From: Cinclus cinclus
Lineage: Eukaryota; Chordata; Aves; Passeriformes; Cinclidae
Assembly (NCBI RefSeq): GCF_963662255.1
Contig: NC_085052.1
Coordinates: 34,792,654-34,856,653, forward strand
Direction: 5' to 3'
DNA: 64,000 nucleotides
The translations under genes and the position numbers were made by a program. Under the pieces are notes generated by a model, which was given only the letters and a program-made list of their open reading frames with translations, made no database searches and had not been told where the DNA came from. Shown here piece after piece: positions 13,264-25,687 of the stretch (position 1 is the stretch's first letter; each line of letters opens with the position of its first letter).

Positions 13264-14060
13264 AGAGCAACAGTATTTCAGGTTGGAAGGGACTTTAGGA
13301 TGTCTGCAGCCTTTTGCTCACAGCTGTTTCTTTCAGTGCTTAGTTTCTAACTCAGCTCTGACTGTTCTCTAAAGTTTGATTGGAGAGGTGTTTAAAGTCC
13401 AAGGGCAGAGACTGCACAAACTATTCAGGCAACTTGTTTCACTGCTTGACTGACCTTGGTGTGAAATTGCTCCTGTGTGAATCTGTGCTCTCATCAGCTT
13501 CTCCCTCTGATTGTTGTCAGAATACCCTTCTGCTGTGCATGGCTGTGCAAAGCCTGTCTGTGCTGTTTTTGTCATCTCCTGCCTGTTGAAGGGCTACCCT
13601 TGGGGCCCTCGGAAGCCCCCTTTTCCCCAGGCTGAAAAAGCTCAGTTCTCTCTCCCTCCTTTCAGAGTAAGAGCATCAGGCCACATCCCTCTTGGTGGCC
13701 TTCTGCTGAATGTGCCTTTTTTATTGCTGTCTCTGTTGTATCAGAGAGCCCGAAAGGGGGCACATGGACACGGTTTTCTGACTGTGACGCAGCGTCTTCC
13801 TCAGTGCTGTGTCCATGCCCTTGGAGCTTGCAGCGCTGTTGGCTTTCATTGGGAATGCTGCTGGCACGGAGCAGGGTGCCAGCTCCTTTCGCAGCAGAGC
13901 TGTGAAAGAGTGCCCACTGAAAAAAGTGCCCCAGCTGGCCACTGCCCTGTGTCACGAGGAGTGTGTTACTGCACCCCAGCTGTACGGCTGGGTTTTTGAC
14001 ATTCAGGTCATCATTTTTGAAAGAAGGAAGGAAAACCTCAGGTTCTCTTCTGTCAAATCC
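13264..14060 (-). mobile_element. Old 5'-truncated CR1 LINE copy, antisense
   Basis: Read on the minus strand this follows the CR1 3' region. On the + strand the order is: CAGGTTGGAAGGGAC near 13280; a diverged 'caacttgtttcactgcttgac' box near 13430; the CCCCAGGCTGAAAAAGCTCAG box near 13630; and a CTTGGTGGCCTTCTGCTGAATG-type box near 13690. A weaker tail resembles the CR1 'ctgttggcctt' region near 13840. Divergence is high, so the right boundary is approximate. The overlapping short ORFs (13511-13999 and antisense frames) are debris of this repeat, not genes. Confidence 0.65.
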
Positions 14061-17000
14061 AACTGGACATGAGTTTTCTTCCTTACAGTCCCAAGCAGTG
14101 CAATTTCTTCTGTGATGTAGCATGAGGTACTTAGTTTACTAAACAGCTTGGAAAATATCCACCTTCTGAAATCTCAGAAACAGTTTTCTGTGTTTTGTTG
14201 TGTTATCCATGTACATCCCTTGATTAATCTTATTCAGTATGTTTAGAAACTGGCCACATTACATAAATTAATTTGGATCAGTGTAAGATGCACAGAATAG
14301 TTTTGATTTTAAACAAAGACATTCATTCTGATCTCTAGAAATGCCAGGCTCAAATGGCACATTGATGTATTGTTCACCTTGAATATGAGCATCCTATTAT
14401 ACTTCCTACATCAATAAAATACAGAGCTGTTTCACCTTACAGTAGCAAAACTCTGGTCAAGTTCTAAATGGTGTTACCCTGGGGTGAGCTCTTCCAGCTT
14501 TGCTGTAGTACCTTACACTAGGGTAGAAGTGATCCTTCTGTTCTTGGAAGTAAAATTTATCAGGCATATTTGAGAAATACTTGACTGAACCTGCCTCTGC
14601 TGTTACTGTGTCAAGTTGATGTATTTGCCCACCTCATTTTGTTGGAAAATAATCTGCTGGGTCTGCAAGTGAATGTAAAGCTGGGTGGTGAGCTCCTGTT
14701 CATCTGAAAAGTAAGATAATCACCAAACAAACCAAAGCTATTAAGGTATTTTTCTTGTTTTGGTTAGAGGGGCTAACAGTTTTTGGTGTTCAGAATATCC
14801 TTAATTTTTAAGCAATTTCTAGTTTTCTTCTGCTGTAGTCTCTGCCATAACAGACATTAGCCATTGTTTCTTTCCCTGCTTGTTTTTAATTGAAAGACTG
14901 TAAAAGTATGCTCTTGTAATGCTAATCCAACCCTGCATCTGCACTTTTTACTCTTGGGTTGTCTTCTTTTACCTGACCTTGGGCTGGATGATTCATCCTT
15001 CCCTAAAGGTACCATCTCACTGAACACTGCTTCCCTGCCTGGTGTGGCAGGATGAATGTCTGTTGTCCCTAAGTTGTTACTTGTGCAATAAAGGAGTAGC
15101 TGTGCCAGTCTTAAGCTGACTGCATGAAGAGTGTCCAGGTGTGGGCTTGTGGGCCTGTCTTGGTCCTGGTGTTTTGTTTTTCTGCCCCCACATGCCCTGT
15201 TTTAGCCACTGTGCACACAGGAGTACATCCCTGAAAGCTGCATATCCTGTGCACACCTCACATTTCATTTGAACATACCTGTATTTTGATGTAGCAGCCA
15301 GCTGTTCAGAAGTGAGTAGAAAGCAGGATTATTTTATTACTATCATCATTTTGCTGTGTCCTCAAGCTTCTCTCAACTTCTGTAATCACTGTGCAGTTAA
15401 ACTTCAGAGACTGATTTTCATTTGATAGAATGTATAGAGTGTGATGTATCCTGTACTTGATGAGAACATATTATATTACTGCTGTGCAACTAATAATAGC
15501 AGATGCTGTCCTCACCTAGGTTCTGCTCATAAATCCAAGGATTTATTTAAAAACTGGTAATTTAGCTCCTAGTGAAATGCCCCAGCAGTGAGCAGGAGTA
15601 GTAGCAACTTTATGGTAACCTGAACTGTGATATTTATGTGCAGAAATACAAATGGGGGAAAAGTAATAATGGAATTTGAACAGCCTAATAATGCTGTAAT
15701 ACTACAGAATAAGGCTATATTCAATTAGCCAGTAACAAATGTTAACCTTATTTTAGATCAGGAAGCAGTGGTAAAACAGGGACTTCTGATCAGTTTTGCT
15801 CTCATTGTTTCTTGAGGCCAATTCAGATGATAAATCAGCACCATGAATGACAGTTGGAGTGAAGTAGAAAAGCTAATAAACTTCATGAAGCCTAAGAAAG
15901 TGGTGTTTTCCACTTGGTCTCTTGTGGGTGAGTCTGACTATGTCCCAATGTGAAGTTTTCTTTTTTGATTTTTTTTCTTCTTCTTTCTATGGGATAAGAG
16001 TGTTTATAGTCTCCATTTTACTCATGTGATAATGCGTATCTTCACGTTTGTTAGTCTAGATTGAGAGTACACGGTCTGAAACATGCATGGCTTTGGGGAA
16101 GTTCCAGATAGAACAAAGCTCACACCAGGTCTGTGCTTAGCTGAACTTCAGCAACCTTGCTTGGCTCTTAAATCTTGTACCTTGATGTGGGTCCCAGGCA
16201 GGACAAAGACATGGGGTCTGTAGTGTGCTCTGCAGTTTAAATATGACAGGATTTTGGTTTCATTGCTAGCAGTCCAAATTGTTCTATGGTATTTTTTTCT
16301 GTGAGTTATTTCCACACTTGTGGAAATCCAAAGTGGAATTAAGTCTTTTCCTAGTAGGGTATTAAGGGTTTAATTTACCAGGAGAGCCATAAGGAACAGT
16401 GTCACCTTTAATGTTTAACTCATGATTAGCTGCCTTTTTGTGGGATGGACCTGATTTCTTGTAGCTGTAAATTTCCTGTGGGAAGCCTTAGGTAAATGCT
16501 CTAGTTTGTGTTGCTGAGGTGGTTAGAGGTGATGGTTTTCAGCCCTTGTGCAGCCTCAGCCCATCAGATGTGCAGTGCATCTGTGCTGTCAGAGCAGGGT
16601 GCCCACCTGCCTGGGCTGTAGTTACTGCAGGCTTTGGGACTTCACTTCCAGAGATAGCTGGAGTCATCAGGATTTCTAAATGCACCCATCTGATGAAGTT
16701 GGCTATGTTCTCTAATACTTTTGGTGATCTTCCCAAGCAGTTCACCTCTTTATTGCATGTGGTGAGACAAATGTTGGTTCTTTTTATCTTTGGCAAGATA
16801 AAAGATGCTGGTTCTGATACTGAAACAGTTTTTTGCACAGTCTTGTTACTTTCAGCAGAGCCAACCTGGTAAATCTGCCAATACAAAGAAGAAAATGCAG
16901 TAAGAAGAAGACTTCATTGTATTCAAGCAGAACAGAGTTTGACTTTCAGTTAGTATTTAATTAGGGACTTAAATAGAAAAGTTAGAAATTACCTGTTCAG

Positions 17001-18711
17001 TATTTTAGTCTTGATGGACACATTTTAAAACCTAAACTGGTTAGTGTGGTAAATCAAAACAGGACCAGTGTGACCTAAGAATTATTGAGGTGGAATTTTG
17101 AGCCCTTGGCTTAGAAAATTGATCCTGTGTATTTTGATCAAGCATGACAGGAGTGAAAACAGTTAAAGCCTCAACTCTTGCAAATTTCTTACTTTTAAAA
17201 GTGTTGGGAGAGCTGCTGTGAGCCAAACAGAAATGGACTTTTATATGTTGAACTTAATGTGGGGAGTTATGTATCTTGGATATTGCTACTTAAATAGAGA
17301 AACTGGAGGCGATAGCCTCTATGCAACTGTACAGGGACAGGCACTTAATTTTTTGGGTGTGCTGTGCATGCTAACAAAATGTATGCTTTGGACAGAAATA
17401 TATTTGCTGACTACTTGAAACCTGCTTTCCAACATTTTCAAATGTTTAGAGTTAGAATTGGAAAAATTATTAATTAAAACTTGCACCCCACTTTTATAAA
17501 AACGTCCCCCAGTATGTAGGTGGTGCCTATTTGATGCCAGCCTTGATGCCTTTTGCTCCTGGCAGTGTCAGAGCTTCTGCTCTTTTCCTGTGCTATAACA
17601 AATGTATGTTACCACATCAGGAACCCAGCTGACCAAAATGGGGAAGGCAGAATTCTCATTGTTACTGCACCAGCATATTCTGGCCTATTAAAGTATCTTG
17701 CAAAGTCTTTATATGACTCTTTCCAGGGCCAGTGTGCAATTTGAATGGTTTCTTCCCCTTCCAGAAAGTGAAGGATAACTTGTAATATATTTCATTTGTG
17801 ATGTTGTCTTTCTTCTTTTCCTGCTGCTCTTCCTGCGCTTTTTGATTCTCTCCCGTACAAGTGTGTGTTGTTTTAATTCTCCTCATGTTTTGCTTGGTGT
17901 TTGGTTGTCTTGAAACCATTCCCCTTTTTCATAAATAAGCAGTGTTCAGAAGGGAAAAAAGGGAAGTGCAAGGTTAATGTTCAGCCTCTGTCCAGCATAT
18001 GTGTTAGTTTATTTAAAAATGTTTATTTATGTAGCATCAATAAACATCCATGTTAGGGAAAAGCCTCTCTAGCTAACTGACTGAAGTATCTATAGAAATA
18101 ATCACTTCGGGGTCCAGTGTTTGCATCTTCAGTTAGTCTTTTCTGAAAGAGAGGAAATCTACCCTCTTCATGTGGATGTAAGTTCTGGTTTTAGTCTGAA
18201 CTGATTTAGCACAACCAGTCTGCTGCGTTTATCTAGACGTAGTATGAGTTATATCCCATTCTTCTGATCATGGAAGATAGATCTGTTGTTCTGGCTAGGC
18301 CTCCCACTTCCACATCGCAGAGGCTGATTCTCTCTGTGGAGATACTCAGTAACAAGTTCTGGATGCTAAAGAGCTTAAACTCAGACCTGAAGTCATGTTT
18401 GCTGTTCTGGTCAGTGTGTGAGAGTAAAAACCTCCTTGTGTTTGATATCTTGCAAACTGTAAGAGTGTGATTTTCCAACTAAAACCAAAATTGGGATTCT
18501 GCTGTCCTCTTCCATCAGCTTCTTAATTTGTGAAGCTGAGATGGAAGTTGGCCTAAGCAACATCTGATATTTCTTCTTGAGAACTGAACCAAAAGCTGAG
18601 GAAAGCTTTTGTTTGGAGAACAGCAGGAATGCTACTTTGATATGTTAAGTAAAACATAAGATTTGATTTCTGAAGAAATAATTAGTTGGTTTTGTCTATT
18701 TTTTTGTACAG

Positions 18712-18868
18712 GTTATTAATGCTGCTTTAGCTCTTGCTGCCAGGCCAAAAAGTCAAGTTGTGAAAAGCAACATGGAGATGTACAGGAGTACATGGGAGAA
18801 TCACATCCGTGTTCTTACTGAAGCTGTGGATGACATAACAAGTATTGATGATTTCCTTGCTGTGTCAG
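18712..18868 (+). CDS. CTNNA3: CTNNA3 internal coding exon, middle-domain helices
   Basis: A 157-nt exon (phase 0 start, one base left over at the end) encoding 52 residues from VINAALALAARPKSQ to ITSIDDFLAVS. The ITSIDDFLAVSE motif is diagnostic of alpha-catenins; the spread SNMEMYRSTWENHIRVLTEAVDD matches the alpha-T form better than the alpha-E or alpha-N forms as I remember them. It covers about residues 464-515 of the family numbering, closing MII and entering MIII. Acceptor is TGTACAG at 18705-18711, donor TCAG|GTATGA at 18869. The last G joins AG of the next exon to make Glu. Base composition is ordinary and CpG-poor, in contrast to the next exon. Confidence 0.95.
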
Positions 18869-21800
18869 GTATGATACTTTTTAGAACCCAGTTGTTCTCT
18901 TATATGCTTTGAAAATTTTTCATCACTTTTCAGTAGGAAACCAGTGAAAGGTGAGGTTGTATAATGATTTGTGAAACCATTGCTGCTATTTCAAATGTCC
19001 CCACTCAGTGGATATTGCTGCTGTGCATGGTGTAGAGCTGGGCAGAAGTTCCAGGGTGTGGCAGGGGTACATTTATCCATACCCACGGCTTCATTTTCCT
19101 CTGCACTTTCGAGTCCTCTCTGCAGCTGTGAGAAGTCTCCAAGAAGAGGAAGTGCATACACCTTAAACAAGAGGTTCTTGGGATGCCCTGTGTTCCAGTT
19201 ACTGTGGAATGCACAGTAGAATTTCTGGAATTTTCAGTCTCACAGATGTTTGTCACACAAAATGTACTTTTACAAATCTCTTCAGTGAAGAGGCCTTTGG
19301 TAGTAAATTGTATTTGCTGAAGCAGTGAGTGTCTTCAGCATTTAAAAAGAAGACAGAAAACACTGTCTTAACTTTTTGCAGTTTAAAGATGCCAGTTCTG
19401 ATGGAAAGTTCTGCTTTCACTGGGGAAAAGTATTTAACGGAAGCGTTTCAGTTGCACAGTGCCTGCTCTTTGTGTTGCTCCTGCTAAAATTCACCTCAAT
19501 ATATATAGTTTAGAAATCTTTCTATTGTGAAGCACATGTAAATTTGTATAATTCTACTTTTTTGAGTTATCTTAATGATGTGGAAAGGAAGGAAAGGTTT
19601 GTCTCATATGCCTTAAATGTAGTTTAATTTCTGTGTGTCTCTATGGTCAGTGGACCCTGTGCTTGCCCACTTCTCTTTAGGCATGTCCTTTGGGCTTAGT
19701 TCCAATAGTTAGGACTATTTGGTTCAGGCAGCAGTAGGAAACACGAGTAGATCTGAAGGGGTCAGTAGTTTAAAACCTTGTAAATGATGTCACAAGTAGG
19801 TTCATATTCCCAAGTTAGGCTTTGCTCATTAAACATGAGGGCAGACTCTTGCTGGAAGGGGGGCAGAGTTTGAGTATTCATAAAGCTTGTTTGGTGTCAG
19901 CACTGTGGGGACTGGCAGCTGCTGGAGTGCAGTCCCAGTAGCTGAGTGGTGTTTGTTCCTTAGATCAGGGTGTGGGTATTACAGTGCAGACAGCGTGAGC
20001 AGACATGGCTCTGCTGATGTGGGTGCAGGCTTTTCCTCAGGTGGGGAAATTCTTGCTTTACAGGGTCAGCTTGTGTACCTGCAAGTGAATTAAGTCTGTG
20101 AGTAGAGGAATGAGGTCACTGCAAATACTGTGGCTTACTTATTCATAGTTACTCTCCTGTGTGTATCTCAGTATCTTAGTACAGAGAAACATAACCTGAG
20201 AATTATTTTCTCTCTGTGTAAGTTAGCCTTTGATGGAAGAGAGCCTTTATGAACCTGCCTCTAGCTTATGGTGCAAATCTTCCTTGTTTCTGAAATTTCC
20301 TGAAATTTATGCAGGTATTGCTAAAAGTGTTAAATAAAGAGATGAAATAAGTCAATTGCTGATGAATAAAATACATGAATCTCTTTAAAACTCAGGAGAT
20401 TTCATAGTAGGTTAAGAATCTTCTGTCGTTTTCATTGAGCTAAACGATTCTTTTATCTATACAGCTATGATTCATTGAAATGGCACATTTTAGGTTTTTT
20501 TCCCCAAAGTTTCTTGGACTTGAAGAATAAAATTAAGCATTCCAATAATAATTGTGTAAAAAAAAAATCTGTTGCTGGGCAGCTGCTCATTTCAGAGAAG
20601 ACTCCTGGCTTTTTAGTATATTTACCTTCTTTGGTTGAACACAGTTGGATGGTGGACAATATTTGACACTAAGTAAAAGCAGGAACTACTTCAGGTAGTT
20701 TTTTATTCTTGCTGTTTATATATGTGTACTGTATTCAAAGGAAAACAGCACTACAGAACAAAAAGGATGAAATCAGGTCTCTCTACAAGTGAAAAAAGAG
20801 GTCTGACTGAAAATAGTTGAAGTGAAGGTCTGCTCCTTATAAAGGAATGCAAGAGTTAATGACTTGTGTAAAAAAAGTCATTGTGATTATGAAGCATTAT
20901 AAGTGATGATCCTGTTGTTCATAGATTTGTAATGCCTTTTAAGAGCAGAGAATCAGTCTCAGCCTATCTGTTTTGGATAGTTAATTTATGCAAGGAACAA
21001 ATGTGGGTGTTAATCTTTACAACCTGCTGACATTAAATTAAAAAAATACTGTCATCCATTTATCATGATGATATGAAGTCTACAGACTCATAAATTAAAA
21101 TGTGCTGTTGCATTTGATGCACAAATTTCCAGGAAAGCAGTTTTGTTATGCTTGTAATTCCATTCATGTTGGTAAATCCAGAGTTTTCTCCTCAGTGCTC
21201 TGCTCTTGTAAACTGACTCTTGTGTCTTCTCCCTCATACAATTAGACTGAAGAGTTTGAGGCTTGTTTCCTAATCTTGATTCCTCTGTGTTATTTTAATA
21301 CTCTTTTATTTAAAATTGCCTTAGTAAACCTAGTGGCTGTAGGTGGAAAATCTGAAATGTCAGTATTTCCTTCCTTTGTATGTGTGTTTTCTGTGCCTGA
21401 TAGTGGTGTGTAGTTGCAATGACAGCCTAATTGCAATTATGAAGTATTTCAATTTTATTATGTGTTAGAAAACCAGTAAGAAGAGACTTAGATCTTTTAG
21501 TCACAGAATTGCCTCAACTTTTTCAAGGACTGTATAGTTAAGATCTGAAGTGTGCTTATATATACAGAATTCTCAGGACCTGAGATTTTTTTTTTTTCTT
21601 TTGTTGTCTTCTTGAAGAGCTTGCATGACAGACCCCTGAGCTGCTTCTGTGTCCTTCTGTTAATGTCCTTGCCCAAACTAAGATGATTTCATCAGCTGGG
21701 CCTTCTCTTCAGTGTTCCCTATGCTGTCTTGGGTTTTGCTCTTTCATATTTATAAATACCATGATGCCTAAATTCTTTAATAGTAGCTCCTCTTTTGCCA

Positions 21801-24091
21801 AAATGGAGGTGTCATGTTTTCATAAAAACATTTCCTTGTCCATCTCTTTCCTCATTCCTCCTCACGTATGAGTAAATCTGTCTTCAAGTACAATCCACAT
21901 GACACAGAGCCTTTTCTGTTGTGTAAAATGAAGCTTGTGCTCTCCACCCTTTCATATAACCTCAAAACACAGCTTGTCTAAAGTGCATTTTGTCCCTTGT
22001 AATTGCATCAGCACTTCTAATTGAATTCTTTTTATTTAAGGTAAATGCATTCCAAATAATGGGTAATAAGTCATTAGACACTGAGGGGGTTTTGTCTGAT
22101 GTCCAGTTTATTGTTTCCCTACCAGAAGTTCTGTTTGCTGCTCTTTAGCTGAAGAAGTCAAAGTAAGTGCAGTGACCTACATGTCTGCCTCTGGAAAGGG
22201 TTTGTGTAAATCCCCCATGCAGTTTCCACTGCTGAATTGATACTGGCAAAAATGAATTGAAATGTGCAAATTGATACAGGCAAATCAATCAGCAGTAGAA
22301 TCTGAAGAGTCTGCTACTGTTAGTCTCGTGAACAGAACAGTATTTTATCATGTATCCACAGGTGCCCCACTAATTCAGCTCCTTAATGGAAGTGGCCTGA
22401 GGGATCTGAAACAGGCAAACACTTCAGAAACTGCTGAGGAAGTTCTGTGATGGGATTAAGGACCATTCAAGATAACTTGAGTAGGCAAAAGGGAATAATG
22501 TTTTTACTGAAGAATTGGGACCAGTCAGTGACTCCTGACAAGAAGAAGAAGAGACATCTTTCCTATGGTACTCTTGTTCTGGGGTGATGGGCAGACTTTC
22601 AGAGCACATCCTGGGATCCCTTGCACATTGCTCCCACCAAATGAAGTAGAGAAGATTACACTCCAAATGTGGAGTGTGCAGAGAATTGCTGAAAAGTCTG
22701 AAATCCTGGAAGCTAGGTATTTGTTTCCAGTCTTTTCCCTTTCCAATCTAAAAATTAAGTTTTTCCGAGCATGCTGGGAAACAGTATGATGCCACCATGT
22801 TAGAACAAAAATTGCCTTTTAATGTAAACCTGTGTCATCAGAAACTACTTATAATTCCAGGAAAGCAGCAAAATATTCAATGTTACAGTAAAGCTGTTGA
22901 GAAAATCCTTTTTGTGGGTGCAAACAGTCTTATGGCTGTCAAAAAGAACAAGAGCTAAGAGACTGTATTTTTGACTGCTTTTGTTTCATATCTGTGAAGA
23001 TTTATTGGTTAAACACCAGCAAAAATAATTTGGAAAAAAGAACCTACCTTGTGTATTTTATCCACAGGCCTATTTCTAAAGATGGAATTTACTGATTGCA
23101 CAGAGGGAGCAAATACCTGACTTCACTTCTTTCCCCAGCATCTATAGCTCCAGATCTGGAGCCTCAGCTGCTGCTGCAGGTTGTACTGCTGGGAGAGGAC
23201 TTCAGTAGGTGATTAGGTAAGAGTGGTCAGGTGGACTTGATGGCCGTGTGGGATAGCACAAAATGGCAGAATAGAGGATCAGAATTAAAGATTAACACGG
23301 ATTAGAAGAGAGCTCTGGAGATTCTCTACTGAAGCATCTTGTGCAGACCAGGTCAAACTTCAACTTCTACAAAATTTAATTTGAAACTTCTTCAGTTATA
23401 TGTGGTTCAAATCTTGGTTTTAATTTGGTCTTAGCTATTATTGAACAACAAAGCTTAAGCAATGCAAAACTTAACTAGTATTAAGTTACTGCAATAGAAT
23501 GTAAAAATGTCTGCTTGACAAACCCCTTCTCCTGGTTGCATCGCTGAGAGAAGAATGAAGTACATCTGAATCACTTCAATTAAGAATAGATTCATGTAAG
23601 TGTGTTTACATAAGATACTTTTTTGGAGAATGGGGACCCAGTGCTTCATTATTTCTGTTAGTTTTTGTTTTAGAAAAGATCCTGACAAACCTCTTGATTT
23701 GTTGTACTAATTCTTGGCTGGTTTGCATGGAAGTCAGTTTCTGTTTGGTAATGTTCACCCTCAAGCTGTTGCAGGCTTTAAGGGTTATTTTTGGTTTTTG
23801 TTGCACTCTTTGGAAGAGCTACATAAGATGGACTTTTGTGTCTCAGCTCTATTCCTGTGTATATTGTTAGTGTTCTTTGTGAGCTTTATGTTAATATCTG
23901 TTTGTGATTGATGGCATAAGTTTGTGCAGTTCCTTGCTCGTATTCCCCTGGACTCAGGTACCACTGATTGCACTGAGCAGTTGTCAGTCTTACCACACCT
24001 TAAGAGACCTTAAGTTAGACATTTACAGGCTTCTCATATAATTCTCTGCATTGGTATCAAAATGGTGTTTGTTACGAATCATAACTTCTTT

Positions 24092-24133
24092 AAGAAAAGT
24101 AGTTCTTAAATAAAGAAAAGTAGTTCTTAAATA
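24092..24133. repeat. Perfect 21-bp tandem duplication
   Basis: Two identical adjacent 21-bp copies (24092-24112 and 24113-24133) with core AGTAGTTCTTAAATA. It looks like a recent slippage or small tandem duplication in otherwise unique intron sequence. Confidence 0.9.
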
Positions 24134-25664
24134 GGTAATTTTATATTTTTACAAAATCTGATGAGCATTTTTCCCCCATCTCCAGCTGAATACACATTTC
24201 CTAAGCTTAGTCACCCTTGTTTTTCTTCAGTACTCAGTGGACAGAGAGGCTCATTTTGGAAGTGTGTCACAGCTTGTTCTGGATGATGCAGTCATTCTCT
24301 CCTAAATACAGAAAATTCTTGCTGAGATAAGACTAATATAAAATGTTATAAATTTTCCCCTTGATCTTCCAGTCTGATGTATTTCCTGTTGGTAGTTAGG
24401 TTTTTTCAAATATGTAGCAGATCTGTAGCATTATCTAGTTTTGTACAGTAGGGACAGACCTTTCCTCTATTTCTTCAAAATTACTTTGCATCAGTCCTTA
24501 AAAAAACCAAAAAAACCCCCAACTTATGTCTGTTTAGTTCCTCTGCCTTTTCATATCCCTAAATGCAATTACATGCAAGTACTCTTCCAGGTTTTATAAT
24601 AGTCTCAGACTATCACACAGCCTTCCTTATCTCTGCCCTGTGGTAGTTACTGTGCTGCTGAACTGTTCTTCATTATCCAGTGTAACATGCTGTGTCAAGG
24701 TATTCTTAAGAAATAACTTTCTCGATGATGCCTGTCCTGTTAATGGCATCATATTAATTTATCCATGATTGTTTCATAGTCTTCCCAGTGCTGGGCTTTT
24801 TTTTCCCCCCAGAACCTCAGATAATCTGAAAGAATAATTTATAGTTGCTGTAGGAGGCAGGCAGGCAAGGTGGAAACAGGCCAAGATATGCAGGGGGTGT
24901 TAATATCTTTTTGTTGCAGTTGAAGGGAGGAGAAAGCTCTGGGGTTTTAGTATAAAACCCCTTTTCCTGATTTGCAGCAAAACCAGCAAACTTCAAGCTA
25001 AAAATAGCTGAATTTAGCTTAATTTGATGTTTTGAGAGAGGAGGGTGCGGAGCAGCAGAGGTGGTTAACATTTTCTCCTTCGTTCATTGTGTCTACTAAC
25101 CAGTGGTCCTGCTTCTTTTAGGGTCTGATGGCTCCCACTGATATTCACACATCAGCAAACTGTGTATAAACTACAGTGGTAGTTACTCTGGAAAAGCCTG
25201 TCTATTCCTACTAGTTCTTCTCATATTCCACTGGAAGTTTCAGATATGCTCAGAAATTTATTTAATGCCAACTGCTGAAATTCAGGTTAAAAGTTCTGAA
25301 AGGTTGTATCCAGTGTGGTAGCATTTTGAAGTTTAGAAACCATTTTACAAGTGATTCGTCCTCATTTTATTCCTAAATTTGCTTGGTTCTTTAGTAGAGC
25401 GCATTTCCATTGAAAATTTGTTTCCTTCCTCTCCCTCTCCAACATCTTGTAATTTCTTTCCTTTGAAATTTATGTTCCAAAACTTCAACTGTCCTTTCCT
25501 CCTTTTCTCACTCAAACCAAATGAAAAAGCCTTCTGCAAGATGCCAGTACATGGCAACGTAAGGCTATAAAACTTTAATGCTTTGTCTGCTAATTTAGGG
25601 GAACCATTCGCAAGCGGTGTATGACACATCTGCCTTTTGTTTTTTGGGTTTTTTTTGGTTTTTG

Positions 25665-25687
25665 TTTTTTTTTTTTTTTTTTTTTTT
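25665..25687. repeat. Poly-T run (23 T) with T/G-rich lead-in
   Basis: An uninterrupted run of 23 T preceded from about 25637 by T-runs broken by single or double G. The antisense short ORF that starts in this run (lysine-rich) is an artefact. No retro-insertion boundary or target-site duplication was found around it. Confidence 0.9.

Larger units (their letters stand above)
351..18711 (+). other. CTNNA3: CTNNA3 intron, 18.4 kb
   Basis: Intron from the GT donor at 351 to the AG acceptor at 18710-18711, which is preceded by a good pyrimidine tract (TTTGTCTATTTTTTTGTACAG). Mostly AT-rich unique sequence with scattered short ORFs that show no family motif. Recognisable contents are a probable minus-strand LTR at 6618-7190, a short sense CR1 3' end at about 8099-8180 and an old antisense CR1 copy at 13264-14060. 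GC-richer stretches at about 5330-5820 and 9380-9700 have no identified origin. Nothing else could be assigned. Confidence 0.85.

Noticed and set aside
13511..13999. 162-codon + strand ORF and an overlapping 153-codon antisense ORF
   Set aside because: Both lie within an antisense CR1 copy and do not read as the CR1 reverse transcriptase; they are repeat debris.
23150..23240. Possible CR1 tail (CAGGTGGACTTGATGGCC)
   Set aside because: Only a dozen or so bases resemble the CR1 end and the surrounding sequence does not extend the match.
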